Below, in pieces: positions 18,125-26,436 of a DNA stretch of 64,000 nt. Each line of letters opens with the position of its first letter. The first letter of the stretch is position 1. The DNA comes from Gemmatimonadota bacterium (GTDB taxonomy: Bacteria > Gemmatimonadota > Gemmatimonadetes > Gemmatimonadales > Gemmatimonadaceae). A program made the translations under genes and the position numbers. Under the pieces are notes generated by a model, which was given only the letters and a program-made list of their open reading frames with translations, made no database searches and was not told the origin of the DNA. The stretch covers positions 868,001 to 932,000 of the forward strand of contig JAIUOB010000001.1 in NCBI GenBank assembly GCA_020161135.1, given 5' to 3'.

Positions 18125-18964
18125 TTACGCCGCCAGTCTCCGCAGCGCCTCCACGCGCTCGGCCGTGGGCGGATGCGTCGCGAACCAGCGCGTGACGCCG
18201 CGCATGCTGAACGCGGCCAGCGGATTCACGATGGCCAGCGGCGCGGCATTGGCCGGCACCGCCATCGGGATGCGCTGCGCGCCCGCCTCGAGCCGCTGCA
18301 GCGCACTCGCCAGCGCCAACGGCTTGCCGCTGATCTCGGCGCCGACCGCGTCGGCCTTGAACTCGCGCTGACGACTGATCGCGAACTGCAGCAGCATGGC
18401 CACGATCGGGCCGATGATGAGCATCGCGATCATCACGACCGGGTGCGCTCCTTCGTCGTCGTCGTGACGCCCGCCGAACAGGAACGCGAACTGCGCAAGG
18501 TTGCTGATGGCACCCGTCATGGTGGCCGCGATGGTCTGCAGCAGCATGTCGTGGTTCTTGATGTGCGCCAGCTCGTGCGCCACCACGCCTTCGAGCTCCT
18601 CGCGGCTCAGCGTGCGCAGGATGCCCTCGGTCACGCACACCACCGCGTGCTCGGAATTGCGGCCGGTGGCGAACGCGTTGGGCTGCGCCTGCGGCGCGAT
18701 GGCGACCGTGGGCATGGGCAAGCCCGCGCGCTGGCGCAGCCGGTCGACCATGGCGTAGAGCTCGGGGGCCTCGGCCGCCGTCACCACCTGCGCGCCATAG
18801 GCCCGCAGCACCATCGACGACGAGCTCCAGTACATCACGAGATTCATCGCGGCCGACAGCACCAGCGCGACGAGGGCGCCGGAGCTGCCCCCCAGCGCAT
18901 TGCCGATGGCCACCACGAGGCCGGTCAGCCCGGCCATGAGCACGAAAACCTTGATGTTGTTCAT
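18125..18964 (-). CDS. htpX: HtpX-like zinc metalloprotease
   Basis: A 279-residue inner-membrane protease of family M48. Two N-terminal membrane segments precede the zinc site HELAH (residues 130-134), and a further hydrophobic pair (about 150-200) precedes the third ligand in QREFKADAVGAE. GRNSEHAVVCVTEGIL and FATHPPTAERVEALR are typical of HtpX. It degrades misfolded membrane proteins together with FtsH in better-studied bacteria. Its ATG overlaps the stop of the HNH gene by four bases, so it is expressed from the HNH promoter. Confidence 0.95.
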   Translation of the reverse strand: MNNIKVFVLMAGLTGLVVAIGNALGGSSGALVALVLSAAMNLVMYWSSSSMVLRAYGAQVVTAAEAPELYAMVDRLRQRAGLPMPTVAIAPQAQPNAFATGRNSEHAVVCVTEGILRTLSREELEGVVAHELAHIKNHDMLLQTIAATMTGAISNLAQFAFLFGGRHDDDEGAHPVVMIAMLIIGPIVAMLLQFAISRQREFKADAVGAEISGKPLALASALQRLEAGAQRIPMAVPANAAPLAIVNPLAAFSMRGVTRWFATHPPTAERVEALRRLAA

Positions 18965-19416
18965 GGGGGTGAGTCTCTATCGAAAGGCACCGGCCCTGTA
19001 TGCGACGGCGACCCGCCGGCGGAATCCGTCGGCGGGTCGTGTCGTAACAGGACATCGGCGATGGCCTCGGAGCTGCGCAGCCCCCGGACCCCCTCCACGA
19101 GCTCCGATGGGGCATCAACCACGCCCCGGCGCGCGAGCTCCTCGGCCACCGCCTTGAGATGTCGTGGCCATACATACCGCGCCCACCGGAAGAAGTTCCG
19201 CCGGGCCGTCGGCTCCTCGGCCAGGAACTCAGCCAGCGGACGGCTCCCCTTGCGCGTGTTGCAGCCCTTGCAGGCGGTCAATACGTTGCCCGGTGACCCG
19301 TCGCCGCCGCGCATCCGCGGCTGCACGTGGTCGACGCTCAGGTCGTCCGGTTCCCGCACCTCGCCGCAGTACGCGCAGCGATGGCCGTCGCGGGCGAACA
19401 CCTCCGAGCGGTTCAT
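18961..19416 (-). CDS. HNH endonuclease domain protein
   Basis: A 151-residue protein with an HNH fold: CAYCGEVR, DDLSVDHVQPRMRGG (catalytic His), NVLTACKGCNTRKGSRP (Asn and second Cys pair). The C-terminal part (NFFRWARYVWPRHLKAVAEELARR) resembles that of a second HNH gene at 37019. It starts at ATG 19416 behind a GGAGGAGG ribosome site. Coupling to htpX by ATGA overlap is curious since no functional link is known. Whether it cuts DNA in the cell is not known; stand-alone HNH proteins of this type are common. Confidence 0.85.
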   Translation of the reverse strand: MNRSEVFARDGHRCAYCGEVREPDDLSVDHVQPRMRGGDGSPGNVLTACKGCNTRKGSRPLAEFLAEEPTARRNFFRWARYVWPRHLKAVAEELARRGVVDAPSELVEGVRGLRSSEAIADVLLRHDPPTDSAGGSPSHTGPVPFDRDSPP

Positions 19417-19471
19417 GCCCTCACCCCCCTCCTCCCGACGCGTGGATATCCAGGATCGCGGTCGCCGCTTC

Positions 19472-19756
19472 ATGCTCGAACGGCTGACGAAGTTCCTCGA
19501 CCCCACGGAAAGTGTCGAGACGGATCGGGATGTCCCGCCCCGCCTGACCATTCAAGCCCTCGAGGCCCTGCGCATGTCGCGTTCCCGTGAGCGGATCCTG
19601 AACAACCTGGAAGAGATGTATCGCGAAGCCTTCGAGCGCGCCAAGGAGACCGGCGATCCGGCCCAGATGGCGTCGCTGGACTTCGCTTACCGCCGCGAAC
19701 AGCTCTACTTCGAGATCCTGCTCGACGTGCGTGACGCGATGGAGAAGCGCGCCTGA
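19472..19756 (+). CDS. Small conserved-looking helical protein
   Basis: A 94-residue cytoplasmic protein, mostly charged and helical: LTIQALEALRMSRSRERILNNLEEMYREAFERAKETGD and FAYRREQLYFEILLDVRDAM. No domain is recognised. ATG 19472 is used; an in-frame GTG at 19442 would add ten residues. It is divergent from the HNH-htpX operon, with 55 bases between start codons. Confidence 0.6.
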   Translation: MLERLTKFLDPTESVETDRDVPPRLTIQALEALRMSRSRERILNNLEEMYREAFERAKETGDPAQMASLDFAYRREQLYFEILLDVRDAMEKRA

Positions 19757-19762
19757 CGGTCG

Positions 19763-19784
19763 GGTAGCGGCCCCCGCCGCTACC
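19763..19784. terminator. Bidirectional hairpin terminator
   Basis: GGTAGCGG (19763-19770) pairs with CCGCTACC (19777-19784) around a CCCCCG loop. The right arm contains the stop codon of the TonB gene. It lies between two convergent genes. Confidence 0.6.
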
Positions 19785-20496
19785 GGTTGAGCGTGAACTG
19801 AAACACCTGCTGCACGAGCTGCGGCACCGGCTTGCCGCCCACCTCGGCCGGTAGGTACCGCACGCGGGACAATGAGGCCTTCACCGCCGCCGTGAAGAGC
19901 GCGTGATCGCTCTGGAGCGCGGTGAAGGTGGCGAGCTGGGCGCGCCCCGCGCTGTCCACCACGAACTGCGCCAGCACCTGCCCCTCGATGCCGGCCGAGC
20001 GCAGGAGGTCGGGAAAGGTGGGACCGGGCTGGCCCGGCAGCACCATGGCGACCTTCTCCACCTGCCCCTCGAAGAAGTAGCCGGCTGCGGGCGTGAGGCC
20101 CGTGCCGCCGGGAACGCCGCCCTGCGCCGCAGTCACACCGCGGCGGCCCGTCGCGAAGTCGCGTTCGTCGGTGACGGGGCGTGAGAGGTCGATGTCGGGG
20201 ATCGCGTTGGGAATCTCGATGGGGGCGATGAGCGCCGGTGCGCCGAGGGCTGGTGCGGCGTCGCGATACACACGCGGCGTGGCCGCATCGCGCGGGGCAG
20301 GTGGCGTCGGGGTCGGTTCCGGCAAGTCGGTCATCTGCACCGGCACCTCGCGGTCCTCGTGCGCCGGCGGTGTGGCGGCGCGCGCCGTGACGACGACGAG
20401 CGTGGCCAGCGCGCCCAGATGCAGCGCAAGCGAGACGAGACCGCCGCCCGTGCGGCGCACACGACGGGCGCGGGATTCGAGCAACGTGGCGAACAT
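19780..20496 (-). CDS. TonB-family energy transducer
   Basis: A 238-residue protein with a short basic cytoplasmic start, one membrane segment (about residues 17-38), a Pro/Asp/Ala-rich periplasmic spacer, and a C-terminal TonB domain (GIEGQVLAQFVVDSAGRAQLATF to VRYLPAEVGGKPVPQLVQQVFQFTL). It transmits proton-motive force from ExbB/ExbD to outer-membrane receptors, none of which are encoded nearby. The start is ATG 20496 because GGAGG lies six bases upstream; ATG 20502 would sit directly on that GGAGG. It is divergent from a nitroreductase gene across an array of tandem repeats. Confidence 0.88.
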   Translation of the reverse strand: MFATLLESRARRVRRTGGGLVSLALHLGALATLVVVTARAATPPAHEDREVPVQMTDLPEPTPTPPAPRDAATPRVYRDAAPALGAPALIAPIEIPNAIPDIDLSRPVTDERDFATGRRGVTAAQGGVPGGTGLTPAAGYFFEGQVEKVAMVLPGQPGPTFPDLLRSAGIEGQVLAQFVVDSAGRAQLATFTALQSDHALFTAAVKASLSRVRYLPAEVGGKPVPQLVQQVFQFTLNR

Positions 20497-20562
20497 GCAC
20501 ATCCTCCGGAGATGGGTGATGTGCCACGGTACGCCAGGCAGGTTGCGCCCTCGTGAGCGGCG

Positions 20563-20648
20563 CGTGAGGATAGGCTGAGCGCACGATGAGGATGCGCTGA
20601 GCCGAGCGTGACGAAACGCTGAACCCACGATGACGAATCGATGAACGC
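20563..20648. repeat. Four tandem 21-23-bp degenerate repeats
   Basis: Four imperfect copies begin at 20563, 20584, 20607 and 20628, with consensus CGWTGASGAWNCGCTGARCSC. The spacing of 21, 23 and 21 bases is two helical turns, so the copies would face the same side of the DNA. The last copy covers the start codon of the nitroreductase gene. Such an array between divergent genes could be a cooperative operator. Confidence 0.55.
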
Positions 20649-21315
20649 GCCCGCATCCCCCGCCTTCGTGCCGCTGCAGCACACGCGGCTGCCGCTCGAG
20701 ACGTCACTGCAGCGCGGCGCGGAGTTCGCGGCGCACATGGATCGGCGACGCACCACACGGCACTTCTCCACCGACGCCGTACCGCGTGGTTGCATCGAGC
20801 ACGCGATTCGCGCTGCCGGCACCTCGCCGAGCGGCGCACACCAGCAGCCGTGGACGTTCGTGGCCATCAGCGACGCCACGCTCAAGCAGCGCCTGCGCGA
20901 CGCGGCCGAGGCGGAGGAGCGCGAGTTCTACGCGCATCGCATCACCCCCGAGTGGCGGGCCGCGCTCGCCCCGCTGGGCACCGACGACGTGAAGACCCAC
21001 CTCACCGACGCGCCGTGGGTGGTGGTGCTGTTCCGGCACAGTCACGGCGTCGATGCCGACGGCAGCAAGCGCACGTACTACTATACGCAGGAGAGCTGTG
21101 GCATTGCTGCCGGGTTCTTCATCGCGGCCATTCACACCATGGGGCTCGTGTCCCTCACCCACACCCCGAGCCCGATGGGCTTCCTCGGCGAGCTGCTCGA
21201 GCGGCCGCCCAACGAGAAGGCGTTCCTGGTGATGCCGGTGGGCTATCCGGCGGCGGACGCACGGGTGCCCGCGCTCACGCGCAAGCCGCTCGACGACATC
21301 GCCGTGTGGCGCTGA
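20641..21315 (+). CDS. Nitroreductase-family flavoprotein
   Basis: A 224-residue FMN-dependent oxidoreductase. MDRRRTTRHFSTDAVP is the FMN-phosphate binding region, TSPSGAHQQPWTFV the second FMN segment, and ESCGIAAGFFIAAIHTMGLVSLTHTPSPM the dimer core. The sequence between (AAEAEEREFYAHRITPEWRAALAPLG) resembles the lid of the iodotyrosine-deiodinase-like subgroup. The substrate is not known. The ATG lies in the last of four tandem repeats, with no obvious ribosome site, so repressor binding there would block initiation directly. It is convergent with the cytochrome gene, 12 bases away. Confidence 0.88.
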   Translation: MNAPASPAFVPLQHTRLPLETSLQRGAEFAAHMDRRRTTRHFSTDAVPRGCIEHAIRAAGTSPSGAHQQPWTFVAISDATLKQRLRDAAEAEEREFYAHRITPEWRAALAPLGTDDVKTHLTDAPWVVVLFRHSHGVDADGSKRTYYYTQESCGIAAGFFIAAIHTMGLVSLTHTPSPMGFLGELLERPPNEKAFLVMPVGYPAADARVPALTRKPLDDIAVWR

Positions 21316-21327
21316 GGGCGCAATGCC

Positions 21328-22341
21328 TCAGTGCCGGCGCGGCGAGGGCGGCAGGCCCCCCACGTACGCGGCCAGCGCCACCATGTCGTCGAGCGACAAC
21401 GGGTTCACGACGGCGCGCATGGGCAGCGCGGTGGAGTCGGCGCGCATCCCGGTGCGGAAGTTGATGAGCTGACGCAGGATCACCGAGGGGTGACGCCCCG
21501 CGATGGGCGGCACGGCGCCCACGCCAAGCAGCCGTGGGCCGTGACAGGTGGCGCACGCGGTGGCCGTGCCGGCGGGCCCGCGTGCCGCGAGCGCTTGGCC
21601 GCGCAGCCGCGACCCCGGCGGCACGTAGGTGATGTACTCCACCGTCGGATCGTGCAGCTCGTGGCGATCGAGTACGTCGGGCACCTCGATGAGGCGCCCG
21701 GCGATGGACTCCTCCGGCGTGCGCGTCGCTTCGTCGCGCAACGCGTACAGCAGCCCGGCCTTGCGCACCGCGGGGATGCGCGCGGCTTCGACGATGCGGT
21801 TGCGCCGATGGAGCGTGAGCCCCGCGAAGTACCGCGCTGCATCGGCCACGAGGCTGTCGGACACGGCCTCGGCCACGATGTGCATGGAGTTGCGCGGCGA
21901 GGCCGCGGCACTCATGCGGCGCGTACCATCGCGAAAGGCGCGCACCTGCCGCACGATGTAGTCGGCGGGAAGCCCTGCGAGCGTGGCATTCTCGGGGCGC
22001 CCCGCGCCGTCGGGGAGGTGGCAGAAGGCGCAGGCGCGGCCGGCTACGCGCACGCCCACGCGCACGCTGGGCGGCATCGCCGGATGCGTGTCGGGGAACC
22101 AGTCCACGACGTTCCAGGCATCGAGGTACTCGCGCGCCGTGAAGGCGCGACGCGAGCCCGGTACGCCGCGATACACGACCGAGTCGTACTGCGGCACGGT
22201 GGTGGACGCGGGCACGTACAGAAAGGCCCACTCGGGCACCTGGAAGGGCTTGAGCGGCGGCGCGGGCTGTGCGTGTACCACGCGGGACATCAGGCACGCC
22301 GCGAGCGCGAGTGCCCGAGGTGCGCGCGCGCCGGGAGTCAC
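21328..22341 (-). CDS. Exported dihaem cytochrome c
   Basis: A 337-residue protein with a signal peptide ending near VVHAQ (about residue 25). It has two haem-attachment motifs, CAFCH (about 104-108) and CATCH (about 262-266), each heading a cytochrome-c553-like domain (LPDGAGRPENATLAGLPADYIVRQVRAFRDG and HPSVILRQLINFRTGMR). It probably carries electrons in the periplasm. The GTG start overlaps the stop of the CocE gene, so the two are translated from one mRNA; why a hydrolase and a cytochrome are coupled is unclear. Confidence 0.85.
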   Translation of the reverse strand: MTPGARAPRALALAACLMSRVVHAQPAPPLKPFQVPEWAFLYVPASTTVPQYDSVVYRGVPGSRRAFTAREYLDAWNVVDWFPDTHPAMPPSVRVGVRVAGRACAFCHLPDGAGRPENATLAGLPADYIVRQVRAFRDGTRRMSAAASPRNSMHIVAEAVSDSLVADAARYFAGLTLHRRNRIVEAARIPAVRKAGLLYALRDEATRTPEESIAGRLIEVPDVLDRHELHDPTVEYITYVPPGSRLRGQALAARGPAGTATACATCHGPRLLGVGAVPPIAGRHPSVILRQLINFRTGMRADSTALPMRAVVNPLSLDDMVALAAYVGGLPPSPRRH

Positions 22342-24218
22342 GGTCGAATCCCCGTCACCACCGGCAGCACGATTCGCGACGGGCGCGCCGCGTCGCGATA
22401 GATGCGCTGCGTGGCCGCGCGGAAATCGGTGGGCTTCGCGGTGAAGATGTTGGGCACGAACGTCTGCGGATTGCGGTCGATGAGCGGAAACCAGCTGCTC
22501 TGCACCTGGATCATCACGCGATGGCCGCGCTTGAACGTGTACGCCTGCGTGTGCAGGTCGATCGTGAACGTCTCGGGGACACCGGGGCGCAGTGGCGCCG
22601 GCTTCTCGAAGCTTGTGCGATAGCGGCCGCGGAACACCTCATTGGCCACCATGAACTGGTAGCCGTTCATGCGCAGCGGCTGCTGTCCGGTGTCGGGGTA
22701 GACGTCGATGAGCTTGACGATCCAGTCGGCGTCGCTGCCGGTGGTGGCGGCGTGCAGCGTGACCGTGAGGTCACCGGCGATGGTGAGGTCGTCGGTGAGC
22801 GTGGGCAGCTCCCAGCTCAGCACGTCGGGGCGGCCATGCACGAAGCGCTGGTCTTCGGTGAGCCAGGTGGACCACGTCGAGCCCGGCCCATACGTCTGCT
22901 GGATGGGGCGCTGGCGATACGGCACCGGCTTGGCCGGATCGCTCACATAGGCATCGAAGGTGGTGGCGGCCTTGGCCGGCGGCGGTTCCCACCCGAGGCG
23001 GCCGTTCTCGCGCATGTACAGCGCACGCGGCGAGACGGCGGTCTTCGGTGGCCACGCGTCGTAGCGCTTCCACACGTTGCTGCCGGCTTCGAACACGAGC
23101 GCCTCGGGCAACGACGGCGCCGGTGCGTCGTGCAGGTGGTGCGCGAAGAACGGGGCCATGACCGAATCGCGGAACCAGCGCGCCGTGGGCTGGCCGAACT
23201 GGATGGGGCCCAGGGCATCACCCTCGCCGCGCATCCACCCGCCGTGATTCCACGGGCCGACGACGAGGAAGTTGCGTCGCTGCGTGTCGTGCTTCTCGAG
23301 CTCCCGATAGATGGTGATGGGGCCGTAGAAGTCTTCCTGATCCCACCAGCCGGCCACATGCAGCGAGGGCACGGTCACGCGGGTGAGGTAGCCGGCCATC
23401 GCCTGCCGTTGCCAGAAGCCGTCGAAGTCGGGGTGCTTCGCGAAGTCGTTCCACGTCGGGATGCTCCCCTTGAGCAGCTTGTCGTTCACGGTCGCCAGCG
23501 AGCCGAGGCGCAGGTACCAGTCGAAGGTGTCGTGCGCGTCCATGCGGAACTGCTGCACGTCCTTGCCGGTCTCCATCATCGTGGCGTACTCGAAGCCGTA
23601 GCTGAGCCGGAACGCCCCGTTGTGGTGGAAGTCGTCGCCCTTCCACATGTCGGCCGGCGAGGCCTGCGGCGATGCGGCGCGCAGCGCCGGGTGTGGCTCG
23701 AGCATCGCCATGGCGGTGGTCCAGCCGGGATACGAGACGCCCGTCATGCCCACGCGCCCGTTGTTGTTGGGCACATTGCGCACCAGCCACTCGATGGTGT
23801 CGTAGGCGTCGGTGCCTTCGTCGATGGCCTTGGGGTCGGCGCGATTCGCGCGCGGCGGCCGCTGCATGACGAACTCGCCTTCGGACTTGAACTTGCCGCG
23901 GATGTCCTGGAAGACGAACACGTAGCCATGCGTGGCCATGTCGCGCGCCATGAATCCCCAGCCGTTGGCAATGCTGGCGGGGGTGTTGCCGTTGATGCCG
24001 TACGGCGTGCGCACGAGCATCATGGGCAGTGGGCGTGTGGCCGCGCGGGGCGCGAGGATGCGCGTATACAGCTTCACGCCATCGCGCATCGGGATCATCG
24101 CTTCGGTGAGCGTGAACGCGGGCTCGGCGGACTGGCCATGCGTGGCGGCCGGCGCGCCGAGGAGCAGCGCCAGCAGGGCGGGGGCAACCCGCGGGAGGAG
24201 GCGGTGGGAGAGGCGCAT
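22338..24218 (-). CDS. Exported CocE/NonD-family hydrolase (S15-like)
   Basis: A 626-residue protein. The signal peptide ends at about residue 28 (ATHGQ). An alpha/beta-hydrolase core has nucleophile motif GVSYPG, Asp in GWWDQEDFYG and His in VGPWNHGGW; a C-terminal jelly-roll domain typical of the family follows (RTSFEKPAPLRPGVPETFTIDL). It cleaves acyl esters or amides, possibly dipeptides; the substrate is not predictable. ATG 24218 places the signal peptide correctly. It is first of a two-gene unit with the cytochrome, and lies 25 bases beyond a cyanophycinase-like gene on the same strand. Confidence 0.9.
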   Translation of the reverse strand: MRLSHRLLPRVAPALLALLLGAPAATHGQSAEPAFTLTEAMIPMRDGVKLYTRILAPRAATRPLPMMLVRTPYGINGNTPASIANGWGFMARDMATHGYVFVFQDIRGKFKSEGEFVMQRPPRANRADPKAIDEGTDAYDTIEWLVRNVPNNNGRVGMTGVSYPGWTTAMAMLEPHPALRAASPQASPADMWKGDDFHHNGAFRLSYGFEYATMMETGKDVQQFRMDAHDTFDWYLRLGSLATVNDKLLKGSIPTWNDFAKHPDFDGFWQRQAMAGYLTRVTVPSLHVAGWWDQEDFYGPITIYRELEKHDTQRRNFLVVGPWNHGGWMRGEGDALGPIQFGQPTARWFRDSVMAPFFAHHLHDAPAPSLPEALVFEAGSNVWKRYDAWPPKTAVSPRALYMRENGRLGWEPPPAKAATTFDAYVSDPAKPVPYRQRPIQQTYGPGSTWSTWLTEDQRFVHGRPDVLSWELPTLTDDLTIAGDLTVTLHAATTGSDADWIVKLIDVYPDTGQQPLRMNGYQFMVANEVFRGRYRTSFEKPAPLRPGVPETFTIDLHTQAYTFKRGHRVMIQVQSSWFPLIDRNPQTFVPNIFTAKPTDFRAATQRIYRDAARPSRIVLPVVTGIRP

Positions 24219-24243
24219 GCGGGAACATGCGCCGTGAGGGCCT

Positions 24244-25662
24244 CTAGCGCAGCAGTCGGTCCGCCAGTTGCCGCGCCAATCCCCGCGCATCGGCCTGCGG
24301 GTCGCCGGTCACCACCAGCACCACCGTGCGCTGTGCCGGGTACCGCACCCACGCCGCCTGCTTCCCATCGGGGGTGCCGTACACCGCGTAGCCCGCCCGT
24401 CCCGCCTCGTCCACGCGCGTGAACACCGACGGCACGCGGTTCGTGTCGGGCGCCCCCGGCGCCACGACGAACCGCCCGAGCTCTACCCGGTAGAGGTCGT
24501 CCACCGCGCCGCGCCAGCTCTTGCTGGCCGTGTCGTACTGGAGGCGCTGGGCACCACCCAGCGTGGCCACCCGCCGCACCGCCGCCGGCGTCGCGGCTCC
24601 GCCCAGGGCGTCGTCCAGCACTGCGCCCAGCCCGCCCAACGGGAAGTTCGGCACCCCGGTCTCCGGCTGGAAACGACGCTGCACCGGAATGCCGTACGCG
24701 CGATTCACGAGCACCTTGCCGGCGCGCGCCACCACGACCGTCGCGCCACCACGCGCCGCATCGCGCCACGGCGCGAACAGGCCATCGACGAACGCCGGCG
24801 TGAGCCCCGTGCCATCGGCCGCGCGCGCCATCACGCGACGCGCGCCGAGATCGTAGCGATCGCCGGGGTGCAGCATGAGGAACGGCCGGCCGGGGTCGTT
24901 CGCATCGCGCCCGTTGTACACGAACGCCTTGTTGCGTCCGATGATCTCGGCCGTGTCGCCGCGCACCACCCAGCTCGTGCCCTCATCCTCGCTGATGGCC
25001 AGCAGGTCAGGGCGACGCACGATGAGCGAGTCGTGCAGGTCGGGGAGGCGTTCCCGCGCCACCACGTGCTGGTCGATGGCCGTGTTGCGCAGGTACCCGA
25101 ATCCGGCGAGATACTGCGGGTGGTTGATGATGTTGTTGTTGTTCGACGGCGCGCCGCGCACGAGATAGCTGGCGAGAATCGATGCGCCGGCACTCGTGCC
25201 GCCCACCACGCCGCCGCGCGCCAGCACCGCCTCGAACGCACGCTGGCTCTTGGTCCCCATGTAGCTGTCGACGAGCCGATAGTGCCGCCCGCCGTCGAAC
25301 CAGATGCCGCGCGCATTCGCGATCTTCGCGACGAACGAATCGGCGTCGGCGACCGCGCGATCCTTGGTGTGATACACCACCACGTTGCGCGCGCCGGCCT
25401 GTCGCAGCGCGCGCCCGGCCGCCGCCATGTCGATCGAGTCGCCGCCGGCTGTGGGCACGTCGACGATGAGGGCGTCGGGTCCGCCCGCCAGCTCGATGAA
25501 CTTTGCCCACAGCTCGGGGCCCTGCGCACCGCCACCCACGACGACGACGCTGCCAGACGGCGGGCCCACCCGCGGAACGCCCGCGGCGCTCGGAGAGGCG
25601 GCGGGTGAGGGGCCGCGGCTGCAGGCGGCGAGGGCGAGAAGGAGGGCGAGGGAGCGGCGCAT
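24244..25662 (-). CDS. Cyanophycinase-like (S51) lipoprotein with degenerate beta-lactamase tail
   Basis: A 472-residue lipoprotein (lipobox LAAC, Cys14). Residues about 35-275 are peptidase family S51: GGTSAGASILA carries the catalytic Ser, followed by DQHVVARERLPDL and LAISEDEGTSWVV. This half should cleave beta-aspartyl or related peptides. Residues about 295-472 look like the two ends of a serine beta-lactamase fold (GGATVVVARAGKVLVNRAYG, then TRVDEAGRAGYAVYGTPDGKQAAWVRYPAQRTVVLVV), but the SxxK-bearing helical part is missing. The tail may therefore be a structural remnant. It lies upstream of the CocE gene in the same direction. Confidence 0.8.
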   Translation of the reverse strand: MRRSLALLLALAACSRGPSPAASPSAAGVPRVGPPSGSVVVVGGGAQGPELWAKFIELAGGPDALIVDVPTAGGDSIDMAAAGRALRQAGARNVVVYHTKDRAVADADSFVAKIANARGIWFDGGRHYRLVDSYMGTKSQRAFEAVLARGGVVGGTSAGASILASYLVRGAPSNNNNIINHPQYLAGFGYLRNTAIDQHVVARERLPDLHDSLIVRRPDLLAISEDEGTSWVVRGDTAEIIGRNKAFVYNGRDANDPGRPFLMLHPGDRYDLGARRVMARAADGTGLTPAFVDGLFAPWRDAARGGATVVVARAGKVLVNRAYGIPVQRRFQPETGVPNFPLGGLGAVLDDALGGAATPAAVRRVATLGGAQRLQYDTASKSWRGAVDDLYRVELGRFVVAPGAPDTNRVPSVFTRVDEAGRAGYAVYGTPDGKQAAWVRYPAQRTVVLVVTGDPQADARGLARQLADRLLR

Positions 25663-25719
25663 CGACCGGGTCGGTGAGGGGGATACGCGGGAAACGCGGA
25701 CGAGCGGTCCCGTGCTGAC

Positions 25720-26421
25720 TTACGTGCCCAGCTCCCGCATCGCCCGCCGCGCTTCCGCCTCGCGAATTGCCCGCTGCGCGATCCGCGTCACGCTCACGGT
25801 GAGCACCACGGTCGCCGTGATCCCGATCGCCAGCAGCCACGTGGGCTTCTCGGCCCCCGTCTGCACGCCCGCGCGCCCGAATGCGGCGAACGCGAGGTTG
25901 GTGGGGATCATGCCGAGCATCGCGAGCGCGAAATGCGGGAGGCGCACCGTGGTTACGCCCAGCGCGTAGTTGGTGAGCACGAACGGCGCTGCACCGCTCA
26001 GGCGAATGAGGAACATGAGCTTGAGCCCGTCTTCGCCGATCACGCGATCGATGACCGTGAGCGTCTCGTTCTGCGCCACGCGCGCCGCCACCCAACCGCG
26101 CAGCACCGTGCGGCCGAGCGTGAACGCGATGACCGCGCCGATGGTCGCGCCCACCATCACCAGCGCGGCGCCAGGGATGATGCCGAAGATCGCGCCCCCC
26201 GCCATCGTGAGCAGGAACGCCGGCAGCATGCACACCGTCGCGATGATGTACGCGACAATGAACGCCACCGGCGCGATGGCCCCCAGCGTGTTCACCCACG
26301 CGGTGAAGCCGGGGAGGTATGGCGAGGCCAACTGCCCCAGACCGACGCCCGCGAGGATGGGCACGGTGAGTCCGGCAAGTTTGACGACGAGGGCGAGTCG
26401 CTCGCGCAGGGTTCGGGCCAT
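25720..26421 (-). CDS. TVP38/TMEM64-family membrane protein
   Basis: A 233-residue polytopic protein with about six hydrophobic segments. PAFLLTMAGGAIFGIIPGAALVMVGATIGAVIAFTLGR and LIRLSGAAPFVLTNYALGVTTVRL are the two halves of the DedA/VTT domain, thought to be lipid scramblases or transporters. It starts at ATG 26421, only 15 bases from the start of the divergent amidohydrolase gene. TATATT lies five bases before its ATG, consistent with a leaderless message. Confidence 0.9.
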   Translation of the reverse strand: MARTLRERLALVVKLAGLTVPILAGVGLGQLASPYLPGFTAWVNTLGAIAPVAFIVAYIIATVCMLPAFLLTMAGGAIFGIIPGAALVMVGATIGAVIAFTLGRTVLRGWVAARVAQNETLTVIDRVIGEDGLKLMFLIRLSGAAPFVLTNYALGVTTVRLPHFALAMLGMIPTNLAFAAFGRAGVQTGAEKPTWLLAIGITATVVLTVSVTRIAQRAIREAEARRAMRELGT

Positions 26422-26436
26422 GGCGCAATATAGAGC

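Noticed and set aside
20549..20648. Tandem repeats considered as a CRISPR-like array
   Set aside because: The units are too degenerate, contiguous without unique spacers, and no cas genes are present.
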